Assembly (NCBI RefSeq): GCF_025628985.1
Contig: NZ_JAOTEM010000001.1
Coordinates: forward strand, 1,116,001 to 1,180,000
Source of the DNA: Chryseobacterium edaphi
GTDB lineage: Bacteria; Bacteroidota; Bacteroidia; Flavobacteriales; Weeksellaceae
Direction: 5' to 3'
Length of the DNA stretch: 64,000 nt
Of the stretch, positions 44,619 to 53,535 are shown piece by piece. The first letter of the stretch is position 1, and each line of letters begins with the position of its first letter. The translations under genes and the position numbers were made by a program. Below the pieces are notes generated by a model that worked only from the letters and a program-made list of their open reading frames with translations, was not told the origin of the DNA and ran no database searches.

Positions 44619-45206
44619 ATGATGAATAATTTAATAGAAGCTGTCAGCAATTATGTGAAATTATTTCTTGAAGAAAATCTTTCGGATCAAATTAAATTTC
44701 ACACGATAGAACATACTAAAATGGTTGTGAATGCAGTGAAGGCAATAGGGATACATGAAAATTTACCTGTACATGAAATGGAAACTGTTATTATTTCCGC
44801 TTGGTTTCATGATTGTGGTTATGCAAAAACTTACATTAGACATGAAGATGAAAGCAAAAAAATTGCGAAAAGTTTTCTTGGAAAATTTGGCTGTGAGTCA
44901 TATTTTATTGACACAGTTTTAAAATGTATTGATGCCACAAAATATCCTCAAAATCCGTTGTGCCTTGTTGAAAAAATCTTGTGTGATGCAGATATGTATC
45001 ATTTGACATCGCCGAATTATCCAAAATACGAGAAAGCTCTACGTCAGGAATTTGAAAAATATCTCGGTTTGATTTACAATGATGAAAATTGGAAAATTAA
45101 GAATTGTAATTTTTTCAGAGAACATGTTTATCATACAGAATACGGTCAAAAAGTACTTTCAAGATTTAAAGAAGTCAATCTTAAATTAATGAATTGTCAA
45201 AAATAA
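44619..45206 (+). CDS. HD-domain phosphohydrolase
   Basis: This 195-residue cytoplasmic HD-superfamily metalloenzyme shows the metal ligands in HTIEHTKMVV (His), AWFHDCGY (His-Asp) and a later IRHEDES. A central CDADMYHLTSP provides the final Asp. HD proteins hydrolyse nucleotides or cyclic nucleotides; no partner domain indicates which. The AT-rich leader 44458-44618 has no clear TAnnTTTG box. It lies 24 bp before the PAP2 gene, likely an operon. Confidence 0.8.
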   Translation: MMNNLIEAVSNYVKLFLEENLSDQIKFHTIEHTKMVVNAVKAIGIHENLPVHEMETVIISAWFHDCGYAKTYIRHEDESKKIAKSFLGKFGCESYFIDTVLKCIDATKYPQNPLCLVEKILCDADMYHLTSPNYPKYEKALRQEFEKYLGLIYNDENWKIKNCNFFREHVYHTEYGQKVLSRFKEVNLKLMNCQK

Positions 45207-45230
45207 TTTTCAAAAACACCCAGTTTAAAA

Positions 45231-46028
45231 ATGTCAAAATACAGTAAAAAATTAATAATGATTTTTATCGTTATGCTTTCAGCCTACGGAAAAATTACTG
45301 CGCAAAGCACGATTGATTCTACAAAGGTTTTACATTTCAGACAGGATAGTATCATTAAAATAAATTCCAAAGAAAACCGGTTGAATTATAAACGCTTCAT
45401 AATACCGACAGCATTTATAAGTTACGGAGTTGCCAGTTTAGCGATAAAAGATCTGCAACAGCTGAATTTTTCTACCAGAGATGAAATCAATGAACACAAA
45501 CCTGATCACATCCGGCTTGACAATTATACGCAATTTGCACCCGCAGTTTTGGTTTACGGATTGAATGCTGCCGGAATTGAAGGGAAACACAATTTCAGGG
45601 ACAGAAGCATTATTTACGGAACATCAATGTTGATTACTTCGGCAATTACAGTTCCTTTAAAACATGTCGTGAAAGAAGAAAGACCTGATCAATCAAATAA
45701 ACTTTCTTTTCCTTCGGGACACACTGCAATTGCTTTTGCTTCAGCACAATTTATGTTCAGAGAATATAAAGACACTAGTTTTCTGTTAGGAATTTCTGGT
45801 TATTCATTTGCGATTTTCACAGGAATTTACCGAACGTTAAATGACAAACATTGGGTAGGAGATGTGGTTGCAGGTGCAGGTTTTGGAATTCTTTCAACTG
45901 AATTAGCATATTGGTTGTACCCAAAAATCAATCATTTACTTTCAGGAAAAAATAAAAATGTATCAACGATGATTATGCCTTATTACCAGAATAAAAGTTT
46001 CGGAATCGGATTGGTGAAGAATTTTTAA
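45231..46028 (+). CDS. PAP2-family membrane phosphatase
   Basis: This 265-residue exported or membrane protein has a signal (MIFIVMLSAYGKITAQS) and the three PAP2 motifs: KEERPDQSNK (K...RP), FPSGHTAIAFASA (PSGH) and YRTLNDKHWVGDVVAG (R...H...D). The family dephosphorylates lipid phosphates, undecaprenyl-PP or lipid A in the periplasm. Together with the LtaS-like enzyme it points to envelope lipid remodelling. Intact. Confidence 0.9.
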   Translation: MSKYSKKLIMIFIVMLSAYGKITAQSTIDSTKVLHFRQDSIIKINSKENRLNYKRFIIPTAFISYGVASLAIKDLQQLNFSTRDEINEHKPDHIRLDNYTQFAPAVLVYGLNAAGIEGKHNFRDRSIIYGTSMLITSAITVPLKHVVKEERPDQSNKLSFPSGHTAIAFASAQFMFREYKDTSFLLGISGYSFAIFTGIYRTLNDKHWVGDVVAGAGFGILSTELAYWLYPKINHLLSGKNKNVSTMIMPYYQNKSFGIGLVKNF

Positions 46029-46725
46029 ATGATAAATAAATATTCGTAGTAATATGTAATCAAATAATTGAACAGACAATTGTTCTAAATTATTATTGTA
46101 ATGTATATAACAAACAATAATTTCAAAAAAATAAAAATTATTATGATTAATTTATCCAAATTTCAAATTGTGACAATATTAGTTAAAACACGTAATCAAT
46201 TGATTTACAATATTAAAAACAGTTAATTCAAATCATAAAAAATATTCTATTTAACATAATATAAATTATAGGACTTTTTGAAAACTGAATGTGGAGCAGT
46301 TTATTGATGTAAATTATGCTCAAATTGAAGTAATTTTTAACTCATCTAAATGATTAATACAAATTGAATAGATTTAGTAATAAATAATTTGAAACTTCAT
46401 ATTTTAAATTCTAATCTGAAAATATTTCCTTACGTACACAGCGATTTTAAATTAGATTTAGATTTAATTTTTTTTATCATTTATTTTCACGGAATTTCGA
46501 ATATCATTCCAGAAAAATATTTTTATGCGATTCTCAGCGATTAGAAATTCTATTAAGTTTGGAAGATTTTTTGTTGAATGATTTAATAATAAAATTTTAA
46601 ATTTTCCAATCATAGAAAAATATGTAAAATTTATTGAGATTTAATTTTCTTATTAATTTACCTACCATTCAGATAACAATCATTATTTTAGCAAAACAAA
46701 TCAATTTAACATAATATAAAAAGTC
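46029..46725. other. AT-rich gene-free stretch with a 17-bp direct repeat
   Basis: No open frame of protein-like composition is present in about 700 bp. ATTTAACATAATATAAA occurs exactly at 46249-46265 and at 46704-46720, the second directly before the lipoprotein gene. This suggests that the first copy was once the leader of another gene now lost, or that both are promoter or leader elements of the same type. No hairpin or RNA gene was recognised. Confidence 0.4.
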
Positions 46726-47229
46726 ATGAAAAAGTACATTCTATTAAGTTCGTTATCTTTATTTCTGATCAACTGTAATAAAAAAGTTGAAACTACAGCA
46801 CCCGCTGCAAATGCAGATTCGCTTACAGATACAACCGCAACAGTCATTGATACATTGGGCGCAAAATCATACTGCTATTTTGGAGTTACCGGAAAAGACA
46901 GTGTTTTCGTGAGCATCGACGATAATCTAGGTACAGTTACAGGAAAAATGGCTTATAAAAACAGCGAAAAAGACAGTTCAAAAGGTGAACTTACAGGTTT
47001 TAAATCTGGAGATACGCTGAAACTGACTTACGAATTTGCTTCCGAAGGAACAACCAGTAAAAGAGATATTTTCTTCCTTCAAAAAGGTGCAAGTTTATTG
47101 GAAGGCATTGGAAATCAAAAAGATGAAAATGGCCAGATGAAATATGCTGATGAAGCTAAAGTCGCTTACAAAGATGGTCAGAAACTGGAAACTGCAGATT
47201 GTACAATCGTTTCAAAAGCTTTAAAATAA
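46726..47229 (+). CDS. Lipoprotein of unknown function
   Basis: This 167-residue lipoprotein has the signal MKKYILLSSLSLFLINCN with a lipidated Cys at about 17, then an Ala/Thr-rich linker (TAPAANADSLTDTTATVID). The small beta-rich domain includes YCYFGVTGKDSVFVSI, NLGTVTGKMAYKN and TADCTIVSKA, with two Cys that could pair. It resembles stress or NlpE-like small lipoproteins only loosely. Monocistronic, with a terminator after it. Confidence 0.75.
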   Translation: MKKYILLSSLSLFLINCNKKVETTAPAANADSLTDTTATVIDTLGAKSYCYFGVTGKDSVFVSIDDNLGTVTGKMAYKNSEKDSSKGELTGFKSGDTLKLTYEFASEGTTSKRDIFFLQKGASLLEGIGNQKDENGQMKYADEAKVAYKDGQKLETADCTIVSKALK

Positions 47230-47253
47230 TTTTTAAATTACTTATCTAAAAAA

Positions 47254-47277
47254 AATGCAACCTTATTCGGTTGCATT
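47254..47277. terminator. Bidirectional rho-independent terminator
   Basis: Stem AATGCAACC / GGTTGCATT, loop TTATTC, A-run before and T-run after, between convergent genes. Confidence 0.88.
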
Positions 47278-47283
47278 TTTTTT

Positions 47284-48315
47284 CTATATATTTTGATCAA
47301 TAATTTTAATAAAATCTTCGACTGCTTCATCACTCGTATTCCATGATGTGATCAAGCGAACTGCCGACGAATTTTCATCAACATTTTTCCAAACATAAAA
47401 TTCAAATTTTTCAGATAAAATATCAATAATTTGGTGATTTAAAATCGGAAAAATCTGATTGGTAAAAGTATCTGAAAGAAACGAAATTCCTTTTTCTGAT
47501 AAAGCTTTTTTGATTTTCATAGCCTGTTGATTGGCGTTTTTTGCCAGATCAAAATACAAATCATCCGTCATCAATTCTAAAAACTGAATTCCCAACAACC
47601 TTCCTTTTGCCAACAAAGCTCCTTTTTGTTTAATGTTAAAAGCAAAGTCTTCTTGTAACGACTGGTTGTTGATAATGATCGCCTCTCCTATTAAAGCTCC
47701 GTTTTTTGTTCCGCCCAAATAGAAAATATCGGTCAGTTTTGCAATATCTTTTAAAGATAAATCACTTATTTCGGAAGTAATTGCATGTCCCAATCTTGCA
47801 CCATCCATAAACAAATACATATTATTTTCACGGCAAAATTCTGAAAGATTTTCAAGTTCTTCCTTTCTGTAGATTGTTCCAAGTTCTGTAGAATTTGAAA
47901 TATAAACCAACTTCGGCATTACCTGATGCGGAATATTTCTGTGATTATCCAAAACTGGTTGTATATCAGAAGGTTTCACCTTTCCATCTTCAGTTTCTAT
48001 GCTTAATACTTTATGTCCGGTTGCTTCGATTGCGCCTGTTTCATTATTCAAAATATGTCCTATTGAAGCAGAAATTACACACTGATAAGGTTTTAAAACT
48101 GAAGAAATAACAATCAGATTTGCCTGAGTTCCTCCCGAAACGAAGTAAACATCCGCATCTTTATTATCAATTTTTCTTTTAATTATATTTTTGGCTTTTA
48201 AAGAATATTCATCTTCTCCATAACCCGCCTGTTGATCGGTATTATAACGTAAAAGTGATTCTAAAATTCGGGGATGACAACCCTCGGAATAGTCGTTCTT
48301 AAATGAAAATTTCAT
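47284..48315 (-). CDS. Low-specificity L-threonine aldolase-family PLP enzyme
   Basis: This 343-residue fold-type I PLP enzyme of the beta-eliminating lyase/threonine aldolase family has NDYSEGCHPRILESL at the start, VYFVSGGTQANLIVIS, MDGARLGHA (Asp contacting the PLP nitrogen) and the Schiff-base Lys in FYLGGTKNGALIGE. It cleaves threonine or allo-threonine to glycine and acetaldehyde. It is somewhat diverged from LtaE, but catalytic residues are kept. Divergent from the DtxR/MntR regulator. Confidence 0.88.
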   Translation of the reverse strand: MKFSFKNDYSEGCHPRILESLLRYNTDQQAGYGEDEYSLKAKNIIKRKIDNKDADVYFVSGGTQANLIVISSVLKPYQCVISASIGHILNNETGAIEATGHKVLSIETEDGKVKPSDIQPVLDNHRNIPHQVMPKLVYISNSTELGTIYRKEELENLSEFCRENNMYLFMDGARLGHAITSEISDLSLKDIAKLTDIFYLGGTKNGALIGEAIIINNQSLQEDFAFNIKQKGALLAKGRLLGIQFLELMTDDLYFDLAKNANQQAMKIKKALSEKGISFLSDTFTNQIFPILNHQIIDILSEKFEFYVWKNVDENSSAVRLITSWNTSDEAVEDFIKIIDQNI

Positions 48316-48369
48316 TCAGTAAAATTAAAAAAACTTAAAATAACAAGACTAAATTTTAAATATTATTTT

Positions 48370-48397
48370 GTTAGATTTGTAATGAAAATCATCTAAC
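48370..48397. promoter_or_regulatory. Operator-like inverted repeat over the dtxR/mntR promoter
   Basis: GTTAGAT (48370-48376) and ATCTAAC (48391-48397) are perfect inverted 7-mers with 21-bp centre spacing. The left arm overlaps the -7 box TAGATTTG (48372-48379). The position suits metal-dependent autoregulation, and the repeat may also affect the divergent threonine aldolase gene. Confidence 0.5.
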
Positions 48398-48400
48398 ATT

Positions 48401-49054
48401 TTGAAAACAACATTAACAGAAGAAAATTATCTGAAAGCTTTGTTTCACTTAGTTGACAATGAAGGAAAAGTAACGATTAATGAATTGAGCAAATTTCTCA
48501 ACGTAAAAATGCCAAGCGTTAATAATATGATGAAAAAGTTTTCAGAGAAAAAATGGGTTGTTTATGAAACCTACAAACCTTTGAAAGTCACCGAAAAAGG
48601 AAGACGTGAAGCTGCTTTAGTAGTAAGAAAACACAGACTGACAGAAATGTTTCTTGTCAAAAAAATGAATTTTGGCTGGGAAAATGTTCACGAAATCGCC
48701 GAACAGCTGGAACATGTTCATTCAAAAATATTTTTTGATAAAATGGATGAGATTCTTGACCATCCTAAATTTGATCCTCACGGAGAACCGATTCCCGACA
48801 AAGACGGAAATATTATTTCTCAGGATTTGCAGAAATTAAGCGATTGTAAAGTTGGTGAAAATGTAACTTTTGCTTCTGTAACGCTTTCTGATGATGCATT
48901 TCTAAATTATCTTACTGAAAGAAAGCTTCTTTTGAATACAAAAATTAAGATCATTAAGATTGAAGATTTTGACAGATCAGTCACAGTTGAAGTTGAAGGA
49001 AAACAGGAAGTTTTAAGTAAAAAAGCAACTGAGAAAATTTTAGTTAAAAAATAG
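48401..49054 (+). CDS. DtxR/MntR-family metal-dependent transcriptional repressor
   Basis: The 217-residue protein starts with TTG at 48401 (KTTLTEENYLKALFHLVD); no in-frame ATG occurs before residue 33, inside the DNA-binding helix, and this start matches the family. It has a winged helix at 1-60 (INELSKFLNVKMPSVNNMMKKF), a metal-binding/dimerisation helix region (RKHRLTEMFLVKKM, EIAEQLEHVHS) and a C-terminal FeoA/SH3-like domain. It represses Mn or Fe uptake genes in the presence of metal; which metal is undecided. No transporter is adjacent. Confidence 0.9.
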   Translation: MKTTLTEENYLKALFHLVDNEGKVTINELSKFLNVKMPSVNNMMKKFSEKKWVVYETYKPLKVTEKGRREAALVVRKHRLTEMFLVKKMNFGWENVHEIAEQLEHVHSKIFFDKMDEILDHPKFDPHGEPIPDKDGNIISQDLQKLSDCKVGENVTFASVTLSDDAFLNYLTERKLLLNTKIKIIKIEDFDRSVTVEVEGKQEVLSKKATEKILVKK

Positions 49055-49077
49055 AGACTCAGAATTTGATATTAAAA

Positions 49078-49109
49078 ATAAATCCCGAACTGTAAAATTC
49101 GGGATTTAT
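49078..49109. terminator. Bidirectional rho-independent terminator
   Basis: Stem ATAAATCCCGAA / TTCGGGATTTAT, 8-nt loop, between the convergent dtxR-like and tssK genes. Confidence 0.88.
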
Positions 49110-49130
49110 TTATTTTAAAATTGAAAATAA

Positions 49131-50276
49131 TTAATCTAAAACGCTCCAACCTCTTTTCGGATTGGTATTGGAAGAAACTTCCTGTTCGTTAACAATGATA
49201 TTTTCTTTTCTTTGTCCGATGTAATCCAGTTCGCTCAATTTAGAGAAAATGATTTCTAAACTTCTCAACATCTGCTGAATGTATAAAAGCGGTTCGCCAC
49301 AATTATGATGATCGTAATTGGTTTCTGCCACGGTTGACAATTGGTTGAGTAAAGTATGGGGAGCAATTTCACTCCATTCTAAACTGTAATTCAACATTTC
49401 TTCTAACTCAGCCGGAACCAAAACCTGTGTGGCGTTGTAAAGTCTTAAAGCCAATTTAGCAAAAGTTTCGATTAAAAAAACTGGCGGTTGATAAGGAATT
49501 ACATTTCTAAACTGGAAATACATATCACCGAAAGTATTAACTAAAACCGTACACAATGATTTTACATTCAATGCTAAAGCTGTGTTTTGATTTTTATGCG
49601 AAGCTTTCTGAATGATTTTAAATGCATATTGCTGAAGATTTCCGATTGATTTTGCATATCCGTTATAATAATCAATTATCGCAGGATGGCTTTGTACAGA
49701 CGTACAAGGTGGAATAAATGTTGTGTTAACCTGCGCAATATTTCCTTTAAAATCAACCTTTCCCACAACGAGATAATTCCCTCCCGAATAATTGCTGTTC
49801 AAAGATGAAACTGCCAATAATTCGATATGATAATTGGCATGAGCATTCGGATGACGCGGCGGAATTTCTTCCGGATCGATATCACCAAAAGGTACTTTAT
49901 CAAAAGGATTGACCGAAATTAAAATATAATATTCTCCATCGATCTGATTTTCATCCAAATTCATTGATTTGGCAAGAGATTTTACGCTTACTCTCCTGTC
50001 TCTCAGTTCAATTCTGTAACCCGCCAATGTTACTGCGCTGCAATGTTTGATAACAAGCTGTACGTCATTGGTCGCGGTATTATGAACATCAAAAATGGTC
50101 TTGTCCGTAAACTCATTAGGAATTGGCAGCAATCCGTAATTATATGTTGTGATAGCCAGAGAATTGGCATCTCTGATCGTATCTATTAAAAAATTATCCT
50201 GATCATTGAGGTGTCTCTGAGAAACTTTCATCCCGTCGACCCAGTTGATTGCAAAATGTTTGATTGGCTGTATCAT
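49131..50276 (-). CDS. tssK: Type VI secretion baseplate subunit TssK
   Basis: This 381-residue protein matches the TssK family, which links the T6SS baseplate to the membrane complex. It has the N-terminal INWVDGMKVSQRHLNDQDNF (the W-x-x-G-M-x-L-x-x-x-H-F-type start of TssK), YGLLPIPNE, a central beta-sandwich (VIKHCSAVTLAGYRIELRD) and a C-terminal helical region. It is shorter than proteobacterial TssK (about 440). Last gene of a tssG-tssN-tssK set on the minus strand, 24 bp after tssN. No sheath, Hcp or ClpV genes are in the window. Confidence 0.8.
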   Translation of the reverse strand: MIQPIKHFAINWVDGMKVSQRHLNDQDNFLIDTIRDANSLAITTYNYGLLPIPNEFTDKTIFDVHNTATNDVQLVIKHCSAVTLAGYRIELRDRRVSVKSLAKSMNLDENQIDGEYYILISVNPFDKVPFGDIDPEEIPPRHPNAHANYHIELLAVSSLNSNYSGGNYLVVGKVDFKGNIAQVNTTFIPPCTSVQSHPAIIDYYNGYAKSIGNLQQYAFKIIQKASHKNQNTALALNVKSLCTVLVNTFGDMYFQFRNVIPYQPPVFLIETFAKLALRLYNATQVLVPAELEEMLNYSLEWSEIAPHTLLNQLSTVAETNYDHHNCGEPLLYIQQMLRSLEIIFSKLSELDYIGQRKENIIVNEQEVSSNTNPKRGWSVLD

Positions 50277-50300
50277 AGTAATACTTTTTAAAATTTGTGA

Positions 50301-51200
50301 TTATGATAATCTTCTTCCTTCTTCTTCATGTTGGATAACCCTTTTACAAACTACTACTTCATTTTCAGAAATGCTGTTTGTACTAATATCCTGGTCAAAA
50401 TCGATATATTTTCTGAAACTGAAAAAAGATTTTTTGGTATAAAATATCCAATAGTACGATTCTCTGCTTTCATCAGAAAGATGAATGATCGATTTGGGAT
50501 TTTTGTGGTTGTAATCGTCAACTACACGGAAAAACCAGTCTCCGAAAGTAACTCCGGTCGGTAAAGTTTTAGCTTTGATTCTGAATCTGTTGGCGTCTTC
50601 AAGATTTTTACTCAATTCGACATTCAAAACCATTAACCGGTCAAAATCTGCTCCTTCAAAATCCGGCGGTTTCTGATCAGGAGAATATCTCCAGGTTTTA
50701 TAAATATCAACAGGAATACTGATAAACTGAATATAGCAATAATGAAAAGCCATCGGTACAAAGAAGATCAGAGCACTTGTTGCAGACATCACGGGAAATC
50801 CCTGATCATTGCCGACCCATCTAAAAATCATAACGAATAAATATGCTCCCAAAAGAACGCAGGTAAATGAAAGTACAGATTCAAATAAAACACTTAAACC
50901 AAATGACTGTATGTGTTTTCTGAAAAACCTGTGCATTAAATTGACGTGAAAAATCCCAAGCAATAAATAAATAAGCTGAGAAATAAGATAGTAATAAGGG
51001 TTGAAAAGATTTCCCGAAAAACCCAAAAACCCGGGAATTGCCAAGCAAAAACTGAAAAGCAAAACATAAATGATGATTACTTTAATCTTTATTGCAGGCT
51101 GATTTCTTCTGATAGCGGCCATGATGCCCATCATAATTACCGCCAGCAACGGCACTAAAATATATCTTAAAAATACACCTTTTACTGATGAAAATTCCAT
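50301..51200 (-). CDS. tssN: Type VI secretion membrane protein TssN (Bacteroidetes type)
   Basis: The 299-residue protein has about six TM helices in the first 160 residues (YILVPLLAVIMMGIMAAI, VIIIYVLLFSFCLAIPGFLG and others). The cytoplasmic C-terminus contains GVTFGDWFFRVVDDYNHKNP and a Trp/Tyr-rich YYWIFYTKKSFFSF. TssN is specific to the Bacteroidetes T6SS (subtype iii), where it replaces part of the TssJLM complex. The call rests on its position between tssG and tssK and on topology and size; sequence recognition is moderate. Confidence 0.7.
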   Translation of the reverse strand: MEFSSVKGVFLRYILVPLLAVIMMGIMAAIRRNQPAIKIKVIIIYVLLFSFCLAIPGFLGFSGNLFNPYYYLISQLIYLLLGIFHVNLMHRFFRKHIQSFGLSVLFESVLSFTCVLLGAYLFVMIFRWVGNDQGFPVMSATSALIFFVPMAFHYCYIQFISIPVDIYKTWRYSPDQKPPDFEGADFDRLMVLNVELSKNLEDANRFRIKAKTLPTGVTFGDWFFRVVDDYNHKNPKSIIHLSDESRESYYWIFYTKKSFFSFRKYIDFDQDISTNSISENEVVVCKRVIQHEEEGRRLS

Positions 51201-51253
51201 TGAGTTCTATTAATATTGATTGTGATTGATGATTGTAAATATAATAAAATATT

Positions 51254-52195
51254 TTACAGAAAAGTAGAGAAACCTAGCCTGTTGGAATTTCTTTCGTCAT
51301 CTTCAAGCATGAATGAATATTCTTTCTTTTCGGTAATAAAATTTTCTTCAATTTCTACACTTACGGGAAGGCAATAATCGTACAAAGCCTGAAGAACTTC
51401 TCTGAAAGGATTTCCCGGAATGTACCTTTTCATTTCATGATAAGGAATCGGACCGATGTTTACGATCCAGTTTCTTTCGCCGTCCATATGTTTTCCGCTT
51501 GGAATATAGGTAACTCCCAATCTTGAATTTCCAAGAAGAATAGAATCATCGTCTTCTTCAATTCTATCGATGATATTTGGAGTAAAAGTAATTTCTACAG
51601 GAACTTGTAAAAATGAAGTCATACAACGTTCAAACCATTTTTTATCTCCTCGTATATGATGAAAAAAAGGTAAAATATGAATAAAAATATAAGCGTTTTT
51701 TTTGTCGAGCATCTTCACAACCGGCCAAAGTTCAGAAAAAACTTTCAAAAGAGAATCTGTTTCACTTGCCAGATCAAAGTCAAATTCTTTAAGCAAAGCA
51801 CCGATTTCCGTAAAGAAAATTTCAAGCTCAAAAGGTCTGAAAAACTTTCTAGCATCATCTTCTACCCTTTTTTGTTTTCTGATTTCGTTGACTACACTTT
51901 CGACATTTTTTCTTGATGTATTAAGTGACGGCGGATGAAAAATTCCTTCAGGTAAATAGTCGTAAATACCTTCTCTATAGGTTTTTATATTGAGAACTTC
52001 TTCATCAAAACCCAAATATTGACTGGAGATACTTTTGATATCTTTTAGGTAAGCTCTGTCGTTGATTCCTATTCTGTCAATAAAAATATTGCTGACCGCC
52101 CGATGGTATTTCAGGAGATTTACTGCCACTGCTTCAGCTTTAAAATCTGTCTGCAGTTTGTTATAATGCATATCTACAATGCTATTTTCGTACAT
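51254..52195 (-). CDS. tssG: Type VI secretion baseplate subunit TssG-like
   Basis: This 313-residue protein has the C-terminal pattern of TssG: ILLGNSRLGVTYIPSGKHMD, NWIVNIGPIPYHEMKRYIPG and FREVLQALYDYCLPVSVEIE. The GPI/GPL-type motif and the following linker are characteristic. The N-terminal half is helical (AEAVAVNLLKYHRAVSNIF). TssG with TssF, TssE and TssK forms the baseplate wedge. First of the three-gene minus-strand set. The 278-bp region upstream to 52473 is AT-rich with no additional gene. Confidence 0.7.
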   Translation of the reverse strand: MYENSIVDMHYNKLQTDFKAEAVAVNLLKYHRAVSNIFIDRIGINDRAYLKDIKSISSQYLGFDEEVLNIKTYREGIYDYLPEGIFHPPSLNTSRKNVESVVNEIRKQKRVEDDARKFFRPFELEIFFTEIGALLKEFDFDLASETDSLLKVFSELWPVVKMLDKKNAYIFIHILPFFHHIRGDKKWFERCMTSFLQVPVEITFTPNIIDRIEEDDDSILLGNSRLGVTYIPSGKHMDGERNWIVNIGPIPYHEMKRYIPGNPFREVLQALYDYCLPVSVEIEENFITEKKEYSFMLEDDERNSNRLGFSTFL

Positions 52196-52473
52196 ACTCT
52201 TATTCTGTGATTGTGGTTGTTTGGTACAAGATAATATATCTCTAAATTTTGAAAAATTATTTTTTCTCTAATTTTTAAATATTTTTACCAATCCAATTTA
52301 GTAATAAAATTTGTGAATTGATGATTATAAAATTAAAATTTAGAAATTTACCGCAAAAATATTACAGATTAAATTTCTTTAACAATCCATAAATGTCAAA
52401 AGAAAAAGATTCTATTTAATCTGATTTTAAAAAGTCTGACCTATCTTTGCACATCTAAAATTATTACTGAAAA

Positions 52474-53265
52474 ATGAAAAGTATTTATTCTAAAATGCTG
52501 CTTTTATTGATGATTTCCAGCTCAGTATATTCTTATGCTTGGGGATTGACGGGTCACCGTATCATTGCAGAAATTGCAGAAAACCACTTGTCTGGTAAAG
52601 CAAGAAGAGAAATCAGAAAAATGATGGGTCAGGAACGTCTTGCATATTGGGCAAACTGGCCTGATTTTATTAAATCTGATACTACCGGAGTCTGGAAGCA
52701 GACATCAGTTTGGCATTATGTAAACATCGATCCGCAAACAGATTTCACAGCATTTGAAAAGAATTTAAAAGCGCAGTCAGGACCAAGTCTTTACTCTCAG
52801 ATCAAAACTTTATCTGCACAGATCAAAGATGAAAAAACTTCTGAAAAAGACAGAAAAATAGCTTTGATTTTCCTTATTCATATGATGGGAGATCTTTCTC
52901 AGCCGATGCACACAGGAAGGTCTGAAGATTTAGGAGGAAATAAAATTAATGTTACTTATTTTGGTGAAAAAACAAATTTACACTCAGTATGGGACGGAAA
53001 ATTAGTAGATTCTCAAAAATACAGCTACACAGAATACGCAAAACTTCTCGATATTAAATCTAAAGATGAAGTAAAGCAAATTCAGTCGGGAACATTAGAA
53101 AACTGGTTGTACGATTCTCATCAGATTGCCAATAAAATCTATGCGCAAACTCCAAATGATTCAAAATTAGCATACGATTATCAGTACAAATTTAATGATA
53201 CTATGGAAAGACAGCTTCTTTCAGGAGGTTTGAGATTGGCTAAAGTGTTGAATGATTTGTTTTAA
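52474..53265 (+). CDS. S1/P1-type secreted nuclease
   Basis: This 263-residue protein has a signal peptide ending at SYA, so Trp23 becomes the mature N-terminus that binds zinc, as in P1 nuclease. The zinc set is visible: GLTGHRII (His), NWPDFIKSD (Asp), VWHYVNID (His), FLIHMMGDLSQPMH (His, Asp, His) and TNLHSVWD (His, Asp). It degrades single-stranded DNA and RNA and removes 3'-phosphate from nucleotides outside the cell. Monocistronic with a strong UUCG-type terminator. Confidence 0.92.
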   Translation: MKSIYSKMLLLLMISSSVYSYAWGLTGHRIIAEIAENHLSGKARREIRKMMGQERLAYWANWPDFIKSDTTGVWKQTSVWHYVNIDPQTDFTAFEKNLKAQSGPSLYSQIKTLSAQIKDEKTSEKDRKIALIFLIHMMGDLSQPMHTGRSEDLGGNKINVTYFGEKTNLHSVWDGKLVDSQKYSYTEYAKLLDIKSKDEVKQIQSGTLENWLYDSHQIANKIYAQTPNDSKLAYDYQYKFNDTMERQLLSGGLRLAKVLNDLF

Positions 53266-53319
53266 AAGTGATTTTTGAATAGGTGAATTTTAAAAGTCAA
53301 TTTTAAATTCTTAATATAT

Positions 53320-53343
53320 AAAGTGAAACTTCGGTTTCACTTT
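53320..53343 (+). terminator. Rho-independent terminator with UUCG tetraloop
   Basis: Stem AAAGTGAAAC / GTTTCACTTT closed by C(TTCG)G, then a T-run; ends the nuclease gene. Confidence 0.9.
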
Positions 53344-53535
53344 TTTTGTCTCGTTAATTGATGCGTCAGTTAAGGTGTTTTTCACAATGTAGAATCAAAT
53401 AAATCAGGAGCGATAATTTACAACTAATTTCCCAACATCATTTTAACTAAATAAAAAATAATTAAAACAAGTGTAACCTTTTATTAATTTCAAACGTATA
53501 ATATATAGTAACTCTATTTTTGAGAATAAAAATAA

